Shown: positions 14,306-22,867, counted from the stretch's first letter. The stretch is DNA of 27,533 nt from CAZADA01 sp964483775 (GCA_964483775.1 CAZADA010000027.1:1-27533), one strand, 5' to 3'. The notes: a model not told the origin generated them from the letters alone. Translations and numbers: made by a program.

Positions 14306-15856
14306 ATGACATCACACAGCCACGAACACGTCGAGCTGGGCGGCGTCTTGATCATTGGCGCAGGCCTTGCCGGGCTTTACATGGCCATCAAGCTGGCTCC
14401 GCGCCCATGTTGGGTGATTGCGCCCAACGGTCCTGGACAAGGCGCCTCGAGCGCTTGGGCCCAGGGCGGCGTTGCGGCCGCTTTGTCCCCAACCGACAGC
14501 CCCCAGGCCCACGCCGCCGACACCATTGCCGTTGGCGCCGACTTGGTCGATCGCCTGGCGGCCGATCTGATCTGCGCAGCAGGTCCAGCACTCGTGCACG
14601 ATCTTGCCTCGCTTGGCGCGCCCTTTGATCGCGACGCCGACGGGCGCTTCCGCCTTAGCCGCGAGGCCGCCCACGCCGCCCCACGCGTCGCCCGCGTCAT
14701 GGGCGATGGTGCAGGGCGCGCCATCACCAAGGCGGTTGCAATGGCCGCGCGCACCTCGCCAAACACCACCCTATGGGCCGGCCTGACCGCCCAGGCGCTT
14801 TTAGCCGACGAGTCGGGCCGGGTCGCAGGCTGCACCGCCCTTGATCGCGACAAACAAGCGATCGTGACCATCCAAGCCGAAGAAACCGTGCTGGCCGCCG
14901 GAGGGGTCGGCGCACTGTATGCGGTCACCACCAACCCGCCGGCGGCGGACGGCGCCCCGGTGGCGCTGGCCGCGCGAGCCGGCGCCATCATCGCTGATCC
15001 CGAGTTTGTCCAGTTTCATCCAACCGCCTTGAATGTCGGCGTTGACCCAGCGCCCCTCGCCACCGAAGCCTTGCGCGGCGACGGCGCAGTGATTGTGGAC
15101 GCAAAGGGCCAGGAGATCACCGATCCGCTCGGCCCGCGAGACCAGGTCGCCCGCGCCGTCCATGAGGCCAATCGTGACGGTCGCGGCGCCTACCTCGACG
15201 CGCGCCGCGCCATTGGGACCAACTTTCCCAAGCGCTACCCCACCGTGTTCGCGGCGTGCCAAGCCGCAAACCTCGATCCAACGCGCGAGACAATCCCCAT
15301 CGCGCCCGCGGCGCACTACCACATGGGCGGGGTGATGACGTCCTTGGACGGGGCCACCAGCCTTGAGGGACTGTGGGCCGTTGGCGAGGCGGCCCGAACT
15401 GGCATGCACGGCGCCAATCGGCTAGCGTCAAACTCACTGCTGGAGGCTGGGGTTTTGGCGGAACGCGCGGCCCAACGTCTGCGCAACACCAGCTCGCCGG
15501 CGCCTCGCCAACTGCGCCCCATGACGCCGCCCCCGGCGATCAACGCCGCCGACCGGACCGCGCTGAAGAAGGCGATGTCGGAACACGTCGGCGTCGCGCG
15601 CACCCATGAGGGGTTGAGCCAGGCCCTCAGCATCATCCAGCACCAAGCCCAAGGTCAGCCGCTGACAAACCCCGCCCTTGCCGCATCCGTGATCGTTCAT
15701 GCTGCGCTGGCCCGCAAGGAAAGCCGTGGGGCCCATCACCGCACCGATGCGCCCAGCGCCGTGGCGGACCCCAAACCCACGGGCTTGACCTGGAGCGCAG
15801 ACGGCCGCATGCACCCTTGTGACGTACCGCCTCAGGGCCTCACTCAGGGAGCGTAG
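14306..15856 (+). CDS. nadB: L-aspartate oxidase NadB
   Basis: FAD enzyme oxidising L-aspartate to iminoaspartate, the substrate of NadA. 516 residues from the ATG at 14306; a TTG directly before it (14303) is a less likely start. Landmarks: the dinucleotide-binding GAGLAGLYMAIKL (about 19-31), GASSAWAQGGVAAAL (about 47-61), HAADTIAVGADL, EFVQFHPTALN, HYHMGGV, then GLWAVGEAARTGMHGANRLASNSLLE, the flavoprotein signature shared with succinate dehydrogenase. It is separated from nadA by the seven secreted paralogs. nadC begins 2 bases after the stop. Confidence 0.95.
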   Translation: MTSHSHEHVELGGVLIIGAGLAGLYMAIKLAPRPCWVIAPNGPGQGASSAWAQGGVAAALSPTDSPQAHAADTIAVGADLVDRLAADLICAAGPALVHDLASLGAPFDRDADGRFRLSREAAHAAPRVARVMGDGAGRAITKAVAMAARTSPNTTLWAGLTAQALLADESGRVAGCTALDRDKQAIVTIQAEETVLAAGGVGALYAVTTNPPAADGAPVALAARAGAIIADPEFVQFHPTALNVGVDPAPLATEALRGDGAVIVDAKGQEITDPLGPRDQVARAVHEANRDGRGAYLDARRAIGTNFPKRYPTVFAACQAANLDPTRETIPIAPAAHYHMGGVMTSLDGATSLEGLWAVGEAARTGMHGANRLASNSLLEAGVLAERAAQRLRNTSSPAPRQLRPMTPPPAINAADRTALKKAMSEHVGVARTHEGLSQALSIIQHQAQGQPLTNPALAASVIVHAALARKESRGAHHRTDAPSAVADPKPTGLTWSADGRMHPCDVPPQGLTQGA

Positions 15857-15858
15857 CC

Positions 15859-16743
15859 ATGTTGCGCCGATCAGCGCCGCCCGCGCCCGCACCCGACATT
15901 CCTGTCCCGCCGCGCGCCATCCTGCGCGCCAGCGTTGAGCGGGCTTTGGCCGAAGATCTGTCTGGCGCGGGCGACCTCACCAGCGAAGCAATCGCCCCGC
16001 CAAATGCGCGGATGCGCGCAGCCATCGTCTCACGCGCGCGCGGATGCATCGCCGGCGTCGCGGCCGCCCTGGAGACCTTCACGCAGGTCGATGAGGACAT
16101 CAAAGTCGACGTCACCATTCCTGACGGCGGCGATGTCACGGAAATGTCGACGGTTATGCGCCTTGAAGGCCCCGCCCGCTCGGTGCTCGGCGCTGAGCGC
16201 ACGGCCCTGAACTTTCTGACCCATTTGTCGGGCATCGCGACACTAACCAAGGCCTTTGTGCGCGAAGTCGATGGCGCGCTGGCGCGCATTGTGGGCACGC
16301 GCAAGACGACGCCGGGCCTGCGGGCTTTGGAAAACCACGCCATCCGTTGCGGCGGCGGCGGGCGGCATCGCTATCATTTGTCCGATGCGATTTTGATCAA
16401 AGACAACCACATCGCCGTCGCCGGCGGCGTGGCGGCGGCGCTCATGGCCGTGCGCGCGCGGGCCGGCCACATGGCGCACGTTTCCGTTGAGGTCGACGAT
16501 CTCGCCCAGGTGGAAGAGGCGTTGCGGTACAGTCCCGACGTGATTTTGCTCGACAATTTCGAGGTGGCGACCATGGCCGAGGCGGTGCGCTTGATCGGCG
16601 GTCGTTGCACGGTTGAGGTGTCGGGCGGCGTGCGTCTGGAAACCGTGCGCGCGATCGCCGACACCGGAGTCGACGTCATCTCGATCGGCGCGCTCACGCA
16701 CTCCGCGCCGTCGCTGGATCTTGGGTTAGACGTTGTAAGCTAG
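15859..16743 (+). CDS. nadC: Nicotinate-nucleotide pyrophosphorylase (carboxylating) NadC
   Basis: Quinolinate phosphoribosyltransferase: quinolinate plus PRPP gives nicotinate mononucleotide, CO2 and pyrophosphate. 294 residues, normal length. Landmarks: ALAEDLSGAGDLTSEAI (about 30-46), ERTALNFLTHLSGIAT (about 114-129), IVGTRKTTPGLRALE (about 140-154), HRYHLSDAILIKDNHI (about 171-186), then VEVDDLAQ, ILLDNF and the final VSGGV and DVISIGALTHSAPSLD. It closes the NAD operon and ends in TAG. It is convergent with the cell-wall hydrolase gene across 44 bases with no obvious terminator. Confidence 0.96.
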   Translation: MLRRSAPPAPAPDIPVPPRAILRASVERALAEDLSGAGDLTSEAIAPPNARMRAAIVSRARGCIAGVAAALETFTQVDEDIKVDVTIPDGGDVTEMSTVMRLEGPARSVLGAERTALNFLTHLSGIATLTKAFVREVDGALARIVGTRKTTPGLRALENHAIRCGGGGRHRYHLSDAILIKDNHIAVAGGVAAALMAVRARAGHMAHVSVEVDDLAQVEEALRYSPDVILLDNFEVATMAEAVRLIGGRCTVEVSGGVRLETVRAIADTGVDVISIGALTHSAPSLDLGLDVVS

Positions 16744-16787
16744 CCGCTCGCCAAGGCTCGAGACTCGCGTAAAAGCGGCGGCAGCGA

Positions 16788-17495
16788 CTAGGCTCGGCCG
16801 TCACGCTTGGGGAAGCGATAGAAAATATGCGTCCCGATGGTGTCGGTGTGCACCAGCTGCGGCGCCCAATAAGGCGAGACGTAGTCGGCATGATAGTGCG
16901 TTGCACCGTTAGTCACCGACGGGGCCAGGCCCAGCATCACATGCCGCGCAACAGCTTGCGAGCGCTCCCAGGCTCGTCCGCGCGGCGCACGATCTTCAGC
17001 CCCATCACAGGTAAAGCTGAACTGGCATCCCGTGCGGCGCTCGGATCCCTCATAGATCACGTCGCAGATCGTGTTGGGATAGAGGTTATGGTTCACACGG
17101 TTGACGATCACCTCAGCCACAGCCAATTGACCACGCACCGGCTCGTGCCCCGCCTCATAAAAGATGGCGCGCGACAAGCACGCATGATCCCGGGTCTCCC
17201 GCGCCGCGTTCTCAAAGTGCACGCGCGAAAAGGCGAGGTCAGAGCCCAACGCCGCAAAATCCCGCGCCGCTGGCGATTGGGTGACAAAGGCCTCAAGGCG
17301 GGCGTCAATCGACCCGTCAGAGGCCAAAAACCGTTCGGCGGTTTGTCGCCAATCGCGGTCATCGTCTTGGCTTGAAATGCGAGACGCCATTAAGGGAGCG
17401 CCAGCGCCAACGCCGACCGACACCATGGCCAACACAATCGCCAACCCACTCTTCCGACGCGCACGCCGCGTCGCAACAGGCCGTATCACCGCCAT
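16788..17495 (-). CDS. SleB-type cell-wall hydrolase (Hydrolase_2 domain)
   Basis: 235 residues from ATG 17495; the frame extends to 17663, but this start gives a basic n-region followed by a hydrophobic segment (KSGLAIVLAMVSVGVGAGAPL), a signal peptide or anchor. The C-terminal half (about 115-235) is a SleB-like lytic domain: the probable catalytic Glu in LSRAIFYEAGHEPVRGQLAVAEVIVNRV, then NTICDVIYEG, CQFSFTCDG, ATHYHADYVSPYW and the end IFYRFPK. Family members cleave peptidoglycan; here presumably in periplasmic wall remodelling. A CtrA-box-like sequence lies upstream (17553-17569). Confidence 0.85.
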   Translation of the reverse strand: MAVIRPVATRRARRKSGLAIVLAMVSVGVGAGAPLMASRISSQDDDRDWRQTAERFLASDGSIDARLEAFVTQSPAARDFAALGSDLAFSRVHFENAARETRDHACLSRAIFYEAGHEPVRGQLAVAEVIVNRVNHNLYPNTICDVIYEGSERRTGCQFSFTCDGAEDRAPRGRAWERSQAVARHVMLGLAPSVTNGATHYHADYVSPYWAPQLVHTDTIGTHIFYRFPKRDGRA

Positions 17496-17552
17496 CACCC
17501 ACCATCTTGGATTGCACATTTGCGCCAATACACCGAACGGTGCGGCCACAAA

Positions 17553-17569
17553 GGTAAACAGATGGTTAA
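17553..17569 (-). promoter_or_regulatory. CtrA-box-like site upstream of the wall hydrolase
   Basis: On the minus strand TTAACCATCTGTTTACC, i.e. TTAA-N7-TTTA, one base from the alphaproteobacterial CtrA consensus TTAA-N7-TTAA. It lies 58 bases upstream of the chosen start. Cell-cycle control of a wall hydrolase by CtrA would make sense, but a single near match is weak evidence. Confidence 0.3.
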
Positions 17570-17714
17570 CGGCAACCCTGAGCCCAAACGCATAAAGGCT
17601 CGCGCTTAAAGCCAATTGACCCGCCATTGGACGATTCTGCCCCTTGCCAACCCAAACGAACACAGCGATAGAATGCGTTTAGCTCGTTCCACTTAGTTAA
17701 AATGTCAATGGGTT

Positions 17715-17742
17715 ACACAACGTTGTGTCCACGTGTGTGGAC
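17715..17742. repeat. Two adjoining perfect palindromes between ppdK and the wall hydrolase
   Basis: ACACAACGTTGTGT (17715-17728) is a perfect 14-bp palindrome. It overlaps by two bases a perfect hairpin, GTCCAC-GTGT-GTGGAC (17727-17742). They lie 28-55 bases beyond the ppdK stop. No T-run follows on either strand, so they are either a factor-dependent ppdK 3' end or an operator for the next gene. Confidence 0.65.
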
Positions 17743-17769
17743 CAACGGCAACACTTACCTGTGTGAAAC

Positions 17770-20475
17770 TCAGCGCGTTTGGGAGCGCAGACTGGCCTGG
17801 GCGGCCGCCAATCGCGCAACAGGCACCCGGTAGGGCGAACACGACACGTAGTCCAGCCCGGCATCCTCACAAAAGGCGATCGAGGCGGGATCCCCCCCAT
17901 GTTCGCCGCAAAGTCCCAGCTTTAGCCCAGCATTGGCCGACCGCCCCCGCGCGCAACCCAATCGGACCAAATCACCAACGCCATCGACATCCAGACTTAC
18001 AAATGGGTCGCGTTCCATGAGGCCTTTGTCGATGTATTCGCCAAGAAAGCGCCCCGCGTCGTCGCGTGACAAGCCCAGCGTGGTTTGCGTCAGATCGTTG
18101 GTCCCGAATGAGAAGAAATCAGCATGTTCGGCAATGGCGTCCGCGCGCAAGGCGGCCCGCGGCAATTCGATCATGGTGCCGATCAGGTAAGGCAAGCGTT
18201 CCTGGCTCGCCGCGCCGATTTCCTCGGCGACTGCTTCAACTTCAGCGCGCAGCAACCGCAGCTCTCCGGCCAGCGCCACGAGGGGGATCATGATTTCAAC
18301 CGAGGGCCACACGCCAAGCTCGCTCTTGGCCAACACTTGGGCCTTAAAGATGGCGCGCGCTTGCATACGATAAATCTCTGGAAAACTTACGCCCAGTCGA
18401 CACCCACGGTGACCGAGCATGGGATTGGCTTCGCGCAGCTCACGCGCGCGCGCCCAGAGTTTTTCCGCGCTCAATCCCGTCGCCGCCGCCACGTCGCGCA
18501 CGTCATCTTCGGTGTGCGGCAAGAACTCGTGGAGCGGCGGATCGAGCAATCGGATGGTGCAGGGGCGATCGCCCATGACACGGAAAATGGCGGCAAAATC
18601 CGACTCTTGGAAAGGCGCGATCTTCGCGAGCGCCGCCTCACGCTCCTCAGCCGAATCCGCCAAAATCATCTCGCGAACCGCGGCGATCCGCTCAGCGTTG
18701 AAGAACATGTGCTCAGTCCGGCACAGCCCAATGCCCTCAGCGCCAAAGTCGCGCGCCACTTTCACATCGTCCGGCGTTTCAGCGTTGGTGCGCACGCCCA
18801 TCCGACGGACCCCGTCCGCCCAGCCCATCAGCTCAACAAACTCGTCGGTGAGCTCGGGGGCGTTCATGCGAACCTCGCCGACATAAATGCGGCCGCGACC
18901 ATTGTCGTCCTCCGAGCCATCGACCGTCACCACATCGCCCGCCGCGATCGTGCGCCCGCCCGCCGCGATGGTCCGCGTCTCGTCATCAATGCGCAGTTGA
19001 GAGGCGCCGCAAACGCACGGCGTCCCCATCCCCCGCGCGACAACGGCCGCATGGCTGGTCATACCGCCGCGCACCGTGACCACCGCCTCGGCGGCGTGCA
19101 TGCCGTGCACATCCTCAGGGCTCGTTTCGGTGCGCACCAAAATCGTCTTCTTGCCCTCGCGCGCCAGCGCCTCCGCCTCGTCTGCGGTCAGACACACAAC
19201 GCCCGTCGCAGCGCCCGGTGAGGCCGGCAAACCGGTCACGAAGACCTCGGCGGGCGCATCAGGATCCAGTGTGGGGTGAAGCAGCTTGTCCAGCTGCTGC
19301 GGCTCCACCCGCAGCACCGCCTCATCCTGGGTAATCAACCCTTCGCGCACCATCTCGACCGCAATCTTGAGCGCCGCTTTCGCGGTGCGTTTGCCAGAGC
19401 GGGTCTGCAGCATCCACAGCCGCCCCTCTTCGACTGTAAACTCAATGTCTTGCATGTCGCGATAGTGCCGCTCCAACTGGTCGAACACCGCGCGCAACTC
19501 CGCGTAGGTTTCCGGCATCGCCGCCTCCATGGACGGCCGCGCATCCCCCAAATGCGCCCGTGCGGCCTCGGTGAGCGGCTGCGGCGTGCGGATCCCAGCG
19601 ACGACATCCTCGCCCTGCGCGTTGATCAGAAACTCACCATAGGTCGCATTATCCCCGGTCGAGGGGTCGCGCGTGAACGCAACGCCAGTGGCCGAACGCT
19701 CCCCCATATTGCCGAACACCATGGCCTGAACTGTGACCGCCGTTCCCCACGCCTCAGGGATTTGGTTGATTTCGCGATACTTCTTGGCGCGCGGATTGCG
19801 CCAGGAGTTGAACACAGCGCTGATCGCGCCCCACAATTGTTCAACCGGATCTTCGGGAAAGGCGCGGCCCAGCTCCTCAACCACTGCGTCTTTGTATTCA
19901 CCGACAACCACGCGCCAATCCTCAGCGGAAAGATCGGTGTCGTGCGTGTAGTCGTGGCTGTCCTTATAGTGCGCGAGAATGTCCTCAAAAGCGCCATGGC
20001 TCATCCCGAGGACGACATCGGCGTACATCTGGATAAAGCGCCGGTAACTGTCATAAGCGAACCGCGCATCGCCTGACCGGCGCGCCAACCCTTCGGCCGT
20101 CGCATCGTTCAGCCCCAAATTGAGCACGGTGTCCATCATTCCGGGCATCGACACGCGCGCGCCCGAGCGCACCGAAACCAAAAGCGGATTGTTAGGATCG
20201 CCAAACCGCTTGTCGGCGACCTGTTCAAGCTGGCCGAGCGCAATGCGGACCTGCGCCTCGAGCTCATCGGGATAGGCTTCGTTGCGATCGTAGTATGCAG
20301 CGCACACATCGGTGGTGATCGTAAACCCCGGCGGCACCGGCAGCCCCAACGCGCTCATTTCCGCCAAGTTCGCGCCCTTACCGCCGAGCAAGTCGCGCAG
20401 CCCAGCATGACCGTCCGCGCCGCCGCCGCCAAAGGCATAGACCCATTGGGTGGTGTGTTCTGTGGTCGTGCCCAT
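17770..20475 (-). CDS. ppdK: Pyruvate, phosphate dikinase
   Basis: Interconverts pyruvate, ATP and phosphate with PEP, AMP and pyrophosphate; cytosolic. 901 residues from ATG 20475, chosen for GGGAGA just upstream and the usual start of the nucleotide-binding domain (WVYAFGGG, then LLGGKGANLAEMSALGLPVPPGFTI at about 29-53). Domain order: ATP-grasp (1-350), phosphohistidine domain with catalytic His 475 in GGMTSHAAV, and the C-terminal PEP/pyruvate barrel with GLCRTEHMFF, MLGHRGCRLG, SFGTNDLTQTTLG and LCGEHGGDP near the end. It lies 94 bases downstream of glyS in the same direction, a pairing common in alphaproteobacteria. Confidence 0.97.
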   Translation of the reverse strand: MGTTTEHTTQWVYAFGGGGADGHAGLRDLLGGKGANLAEMSALGLPVPPGFTITTDVCAAYYDRNEAYPDELEAQVRIALGQLEQVADKRFGDPNNPLLVSVRSGARVSMPGMMDTVLNLGLNDATAEGLARRSGDARFAYDSYRRFIQMYADVVLGMSHGAFEDILAHYKDSHDYTHDTDLSAEDWRVVVGEYKDAVVEELGRAFPEDPVEQLWGAISAVFNSWRNPRAKKYREINQIPEAWGTAVTVQAMVFGNMGERSATGVAFTRDPSTGDNATYGEFLINAQGEDVVAGIRTPQPLTEAARAHLGDARPSMEAAMPETYAELRAVFDQLERHYRDMQDIEFTVEEGRLWMLQTRSGKRTAKAALKIAVEMVREGLITQDEAVLRVEPQQLDKLLHPTLDPDAPAEVFVTGLPASPGAATGVVCLTADEAEALAREGKKTILVRTETSPEDVHGMHAAEAVVTVRGGMTSHAAVVARGMGTPCVCGASQLRIDDETRTIAAGGRTIAAGDVVTVDGSEDDNGRGRIYVGEVRMNAPELTDEFVELMGWADGVRRMGVRTNAETPDDVKVARDFGAEGIGLCRTEHMFFNAERIAAVREMILADSAEEREAALAKIAPFQESDFAAIFRVMGDRPCTIRLLDPPLHEFLPHTEDDVRDVAAATGLSAEKLWARARELREANPMLGHRGCRLGVSFPEIYRMQARAIFKAQVLAKSELGVWPSVEIMIPLVALAGELRLLRAEVEAVAEEIGAASQERLPYLIGTMIELPRAALRADAIAEHADFFSFGTNDLTQTTLGLSRDDAGRFLGEYIDKGLMERDPFVSLDVDGVGDLVRLGCARGRSANAGLKLGLCGEHGGDPASIAFCEDAGLDYVSCSPYRVPVARLAAAQASLRSQTR

Positions 20476-20569
20476 GGGGGTTCTCCCATTTCTACGCTGT
20501 GGTGACTGATTGATGGCGACGGCTATGCACTCCATGCGCCAACCCACCCGCTGGCGGCGCTGGGAGGCG

Positions 20570-21460
20570 CTAGCCGCCCTCGATTTTGGCGAAGTCAGCC
20601 ACCGCCAACAGAGCATCTGGCAACAGCGACAGCAAGGCGAGCCTGTTGCGGCGCAGCGCAGAATCCTCAGCGTTGACCGTCACGTGTTCAAAAAACGCAT
20701 CCACACGGGGACGTAAGGACGCCAGCGCCGCCATGGCCGCGGTGAAGTCTTCAGCGCCCACCGCATCCTGCGCCGCCGCGCGAGCATGAGTGAGCCCGGC
20801 ATGGAGCGCGCGCTCCTCATCTTGAGCGAACAGCCCCGAGTCGACCGCTACGGCGTAGCCGCCCGGCTCGACCTTTTCCTTTTTGGCTTCCGCGCGCAGG
20901 ATGTTGTTGGCGCGCTTATACCCCGCCAGCAGTTCCTTGCCGTCATCGGTGTCGAGAAACGCCCCCAACGCTTCGACCCGTTTGACGATCAACACCAGGT
21001 CATCCTCGCCCAACGCAAACACAGCATCGATCAAATCGTGGCGCTGGCCTTGCTCGCGCAAGTGAACTTTCAGACGGTCGGCGAAAAAGGCGAGGAGGTC
21101 AGTAACCAACTCTCCCGATTCGCTGTGGATCTTTGATGAGGCAATCGGATGGCTTGCCGATGCCAGAACGTCCGTCTCCAGATGACGCAACGCAACATTG
21201 AACGCCGTCACGAGGCCCAAACCACGTTGCGTTCCAAGCCGAACCTCGTTGTCCAAGACAATCCGCACCACGCCGAGGGCCGCGCGTCTGAGGGCGTAGG
21301 GATCGCCGCTGCCGGTGGGTTTTTCATCAATCGCCCAAAACCCAACCAGCGTGTCCAGCTTGTCCGCCAGCGCCACCGCCACGGCCACCGGATCGGTGGG
21401 GACGTCATCGCTCGGACCTTGCGGCTTATAGTGATCGCCGATCGCGTCAGCGACCGCCAA
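20570..21460 (-). CDS. glyS: GlyS 3' part: glycine--tRNA ligase beta subunit, C-terminal fragment
   Basis: In the same frame as the fragment ending at 21500, but separated from it by two TAG codons (21500-21502 and 21467-21469). From a TTG at 21460 it reads LAVADAIGDHYKPQGPSD, the normal continuation of GlyS, then ALADKLDTLVGFWAIDEKPTGSGDPYALRRAALGVVRI in the usual order, and a C-terminal anticodon-binding DALR-like domain (about the last 110 residues). 296 residues. The TTG has only AGGG 4 bases upstream, so reinitiation here would be weak. The sequence shows no decay, suggesting that the protein is still needed. Either a split subunit, a recoding event or a recent disruption. Confidence 0.85.
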   Translation of the reverse strand: MAVADAIGDHYKPQGPSDDVPTDPVAVAVALADKLDTLVGFWAIDEKPTGSGDPYALRRAALGVVRIVLDNEVRLGTQRGLGLVTAFNVALRHLETDVLASASHPIASSKIHSESGELVTDLLAFFADRLKVHLREQGQRHDLIDAVFALGEDDLVLIVKRVEALGAFLDTDDGKELLAGYKRANNILRAEAKKEKVEPGGYAVAVDSGLFAQDEERALHAGLTHARAAAQDAVGAEDFTAAMAALASLRPRVDAFFEHVTVNAEDSALRRNRLALLSLLPDALLAVADFAKIEGG

Positions 21461-21464
21461 AGCG

Positions 21465-21530
21465 CCCTAGGAGGAAAGCGCGCCAAAATCCCAGGAGACC
21501 TAATGACGTTTCGCCCTGGGATCGCGAGGG
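21465..21530. repeat. 66-bp nested palindromic element inserted in glyS
   Basis: Read on the glyS strand, the arms are CCCT-CGCG-ATCCCAGG, a 19-base loop, CCTGGGAT, a 5-base spacer, CGCG, a 10-base spacer, then AGGG. The first in-frame TAG lies in the main loop and the second overlaps the right end. Removing these 66 bases joins EGGFD to ALAVADAIGDHYKP in frame, a plausible native GlyS junction. 66 is a multiple of three. No target duplication is evident, so the exact ends may shift by a few bases. No second copy was seen in this window. Confidence 0.7.
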
Positions 21531-22783
21531 TCAAACCCACCTTCAATCAGCGCGTAGTACCGCCCCATCACCCCCTGCAATTCAGGGAACTCATAGACCA
21601 TGTCTGAAACGAGATCGGCTTTGGCAAGCCGCGCCGCCGTCTCCGCCAATTCCGGATCAGCCCCGACCTTGGGCGCCAGTTCTCGCGCGAGCGCGGCCAC
21701 GCGTTCGGTCTTATCGGCGATGGACCCGAGCTTGGCGTGGAACGTAATCCCTTGCAGCTTATTCACGTTAGCCGCCAGCGAGCCCTTGCGGTCATTGTCC
21801 CAAAAATGCCGCGCATCCGAGAGCCGCGCAGAGAGCACGCGCGCATTGCCCTGCGCAATGGCCAGGCCGCCATCCGGCGCGCTTTGGTTAGCCACCACAA
21901 CAAAATGAGGCGCCAGATCGCCAGTTTGCGGATCACGCACGGCGAAGTACTTCTGATGGGTGCGCATGCTCAACCGGATCACTTCCGGCGGCAGATCGAG
22001 AAAGTCAGGATCCATGTCGCCCAACAGCACCACCGGCCACTCCACCAACCCGGCCACTTCCTCCAGCAAACCCGGATCCTCGACCAACGCCACGCCCGCA
22101 TCCGCGCACACCCGCTGGGCGTCGCTCGCAATCCGGCTTGCCCGATCAGCCGCGTCCAAGAGCACATAGCCCTTGTCCTCCAGCGCATCGCGATAACTCT
22201 TGAAATTGGTGACGAGGAACGGCCCGCGATGCATCACCCGGTGCCCCTCGGTGACATTGCCCGCCTCGACGCCATCGACTGAAAACGGCACAACCCGGCC
22301 ATCAAACAGGCAGACAATGCGCTGCAGCGGACGCACCCAACGCAACGCACCCGCCCCCCAGCGCATCGATTTCGGCCAAGGAAATTGAGCGATCACCACG
22401 GGTACAGCTTGCGCCACGATGTTGGTGGTCTCGCGGCCCTGCCGGTCAATCACCGCCACGTAATAGGCGCCCTTTTTGTCCTCTCGCGTTTCAGCTTCGG
22501 CGATGTCAGACAGCCCCGCCCCACGCACAAACCCATCAATGGCCTTGTCCGGAGCCCCCACGCGCGGCCCCTTACGTTCCTCGCGCACATCGGGTGAGGC
22601 CGGCGCAAGCCCCTCAACCAGCGCGGTAAGCCGTCGCGGTCCAGCAAAGCTCACAATGCTGTCGGGCTTCAGTCCCTCAGCGTTGAGCGCGGCGCCCAAA
22701 AGACGCTCCAAGTCCGCCGCAGCCCGCGCCTGCATCCGCGCGGGGATTTCCTCGGTTAGCAACTCAAGCAACAATTGGGGCAT
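21500..22783 (-). CDS. glyS: GlyS 5' part: glycine--tRNA ligase beta subunit, N-terminal fragment
   Basis: The beta subunit binds tRNA-Gly and works with the GlyQ alpha subunit, encoded in the same direction about 4.3 kb upstream. 427 residues starting MPQLLLELLTEEIPARMQ, the normal GlyS start. Family blocks: VSFAGPRRLTALVEGL (about 43-58), FPWPKSMRWG, RWVRPLQRIVCLFDG, HRVMHRGPF, FLDLPPEVIRLSMRTHQKYF, then KADLVSDMVYEFPELQGVMGRYYALIEGG. It ends abruptly after GGFDPRDPRAKRH at a TAG inside the palindromic element. An intact protein without the insert would be about 715 residues, a normal length. The start is preceded by a tandem 16-bp repeat and no strong ribosome site. Confidence 0.88.
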   Translation of the reverse strand: MPQLLLELLTEEIPARMQARAAADLERLLGAALNAEGLKPDSIVSFAGPRRLTALVEGLAPASPDVREERKGPRVGAPDKAIDGFVRGAGLSDIAEAETREDKKGAYYVAVIDRQGRETTNIVAQAVPVVIAQFPWPKSMRWGAGALRWVRPLQRIVCLFDGRVVPFSVDGVEAGNVTEGHRVMHRGPFLVTNFKSYRDALEDKGYVLLDAADRASRIASDAQRVCADAGVALVEDPGLLEEVAGLVEWPVVLLGDMDPDFLDLPPEVIRLSMRTHQKYFAVRDPQTGDLAPHFVVVANQSAPDGGLAIAQGNARVLSARLSDARHFWDNDRKGSLAANVNKLQGITFHAKLGSIADKTERVAALARELAPKVGADPELAETAARLAKADLVSDMVYEFPELQGVMGRYYALIEGGFDPRDPRAKRH

Positions 22784-22793
22784 GGGCGAACGA

Positions 22794-22825
22794 CCGATTG
22801 GAACAGTAACCGATTGGAACAGTAT
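22794..22825. repeat. Tandem 16-bp repeat in the glyS leader
   Basis: CCGATTGGAACAGTAA (22794-22809) is followed immediately by CCGATTGGAACAGTAT (22810-22825), 15 of 16 bases identical. The array ends 10 bases upstream of the glyS ATG (minus strand), so any transcript start or ribosome site would lie in or beside it. Confidence 0.85.
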
Positions 22826-22867
22826 CAGTGCGCGTCGGGCGACGCATCACGGTGCTCTAGCCTACGC

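Noticed and set aside
18124..19221. A 365-codon open frame on the plus strand
   Set aside because: It is antisense to the well-supported ppdK gene; His/Arg/Ala-rich with no family motif, as expected from high-GC shadow frames.
21467..21502. TAG reassigned as a sense codon (genetic code change) to explain the glyS stops
   Set aside because: The aldo/keto reductase gene, nadA, paralogs 6 and 7, nadB and nadC all end in TAG at natural positions, so TAG works as a stop here.
21486..21522. The glyS hairpin as an intrinsic terminator
   Set aside because: The loop is 19 bases and only four T follow the stem before G/C-rich sequence, so it does not look like an efficient terminator; the element also lies inside a conserved coding frame.
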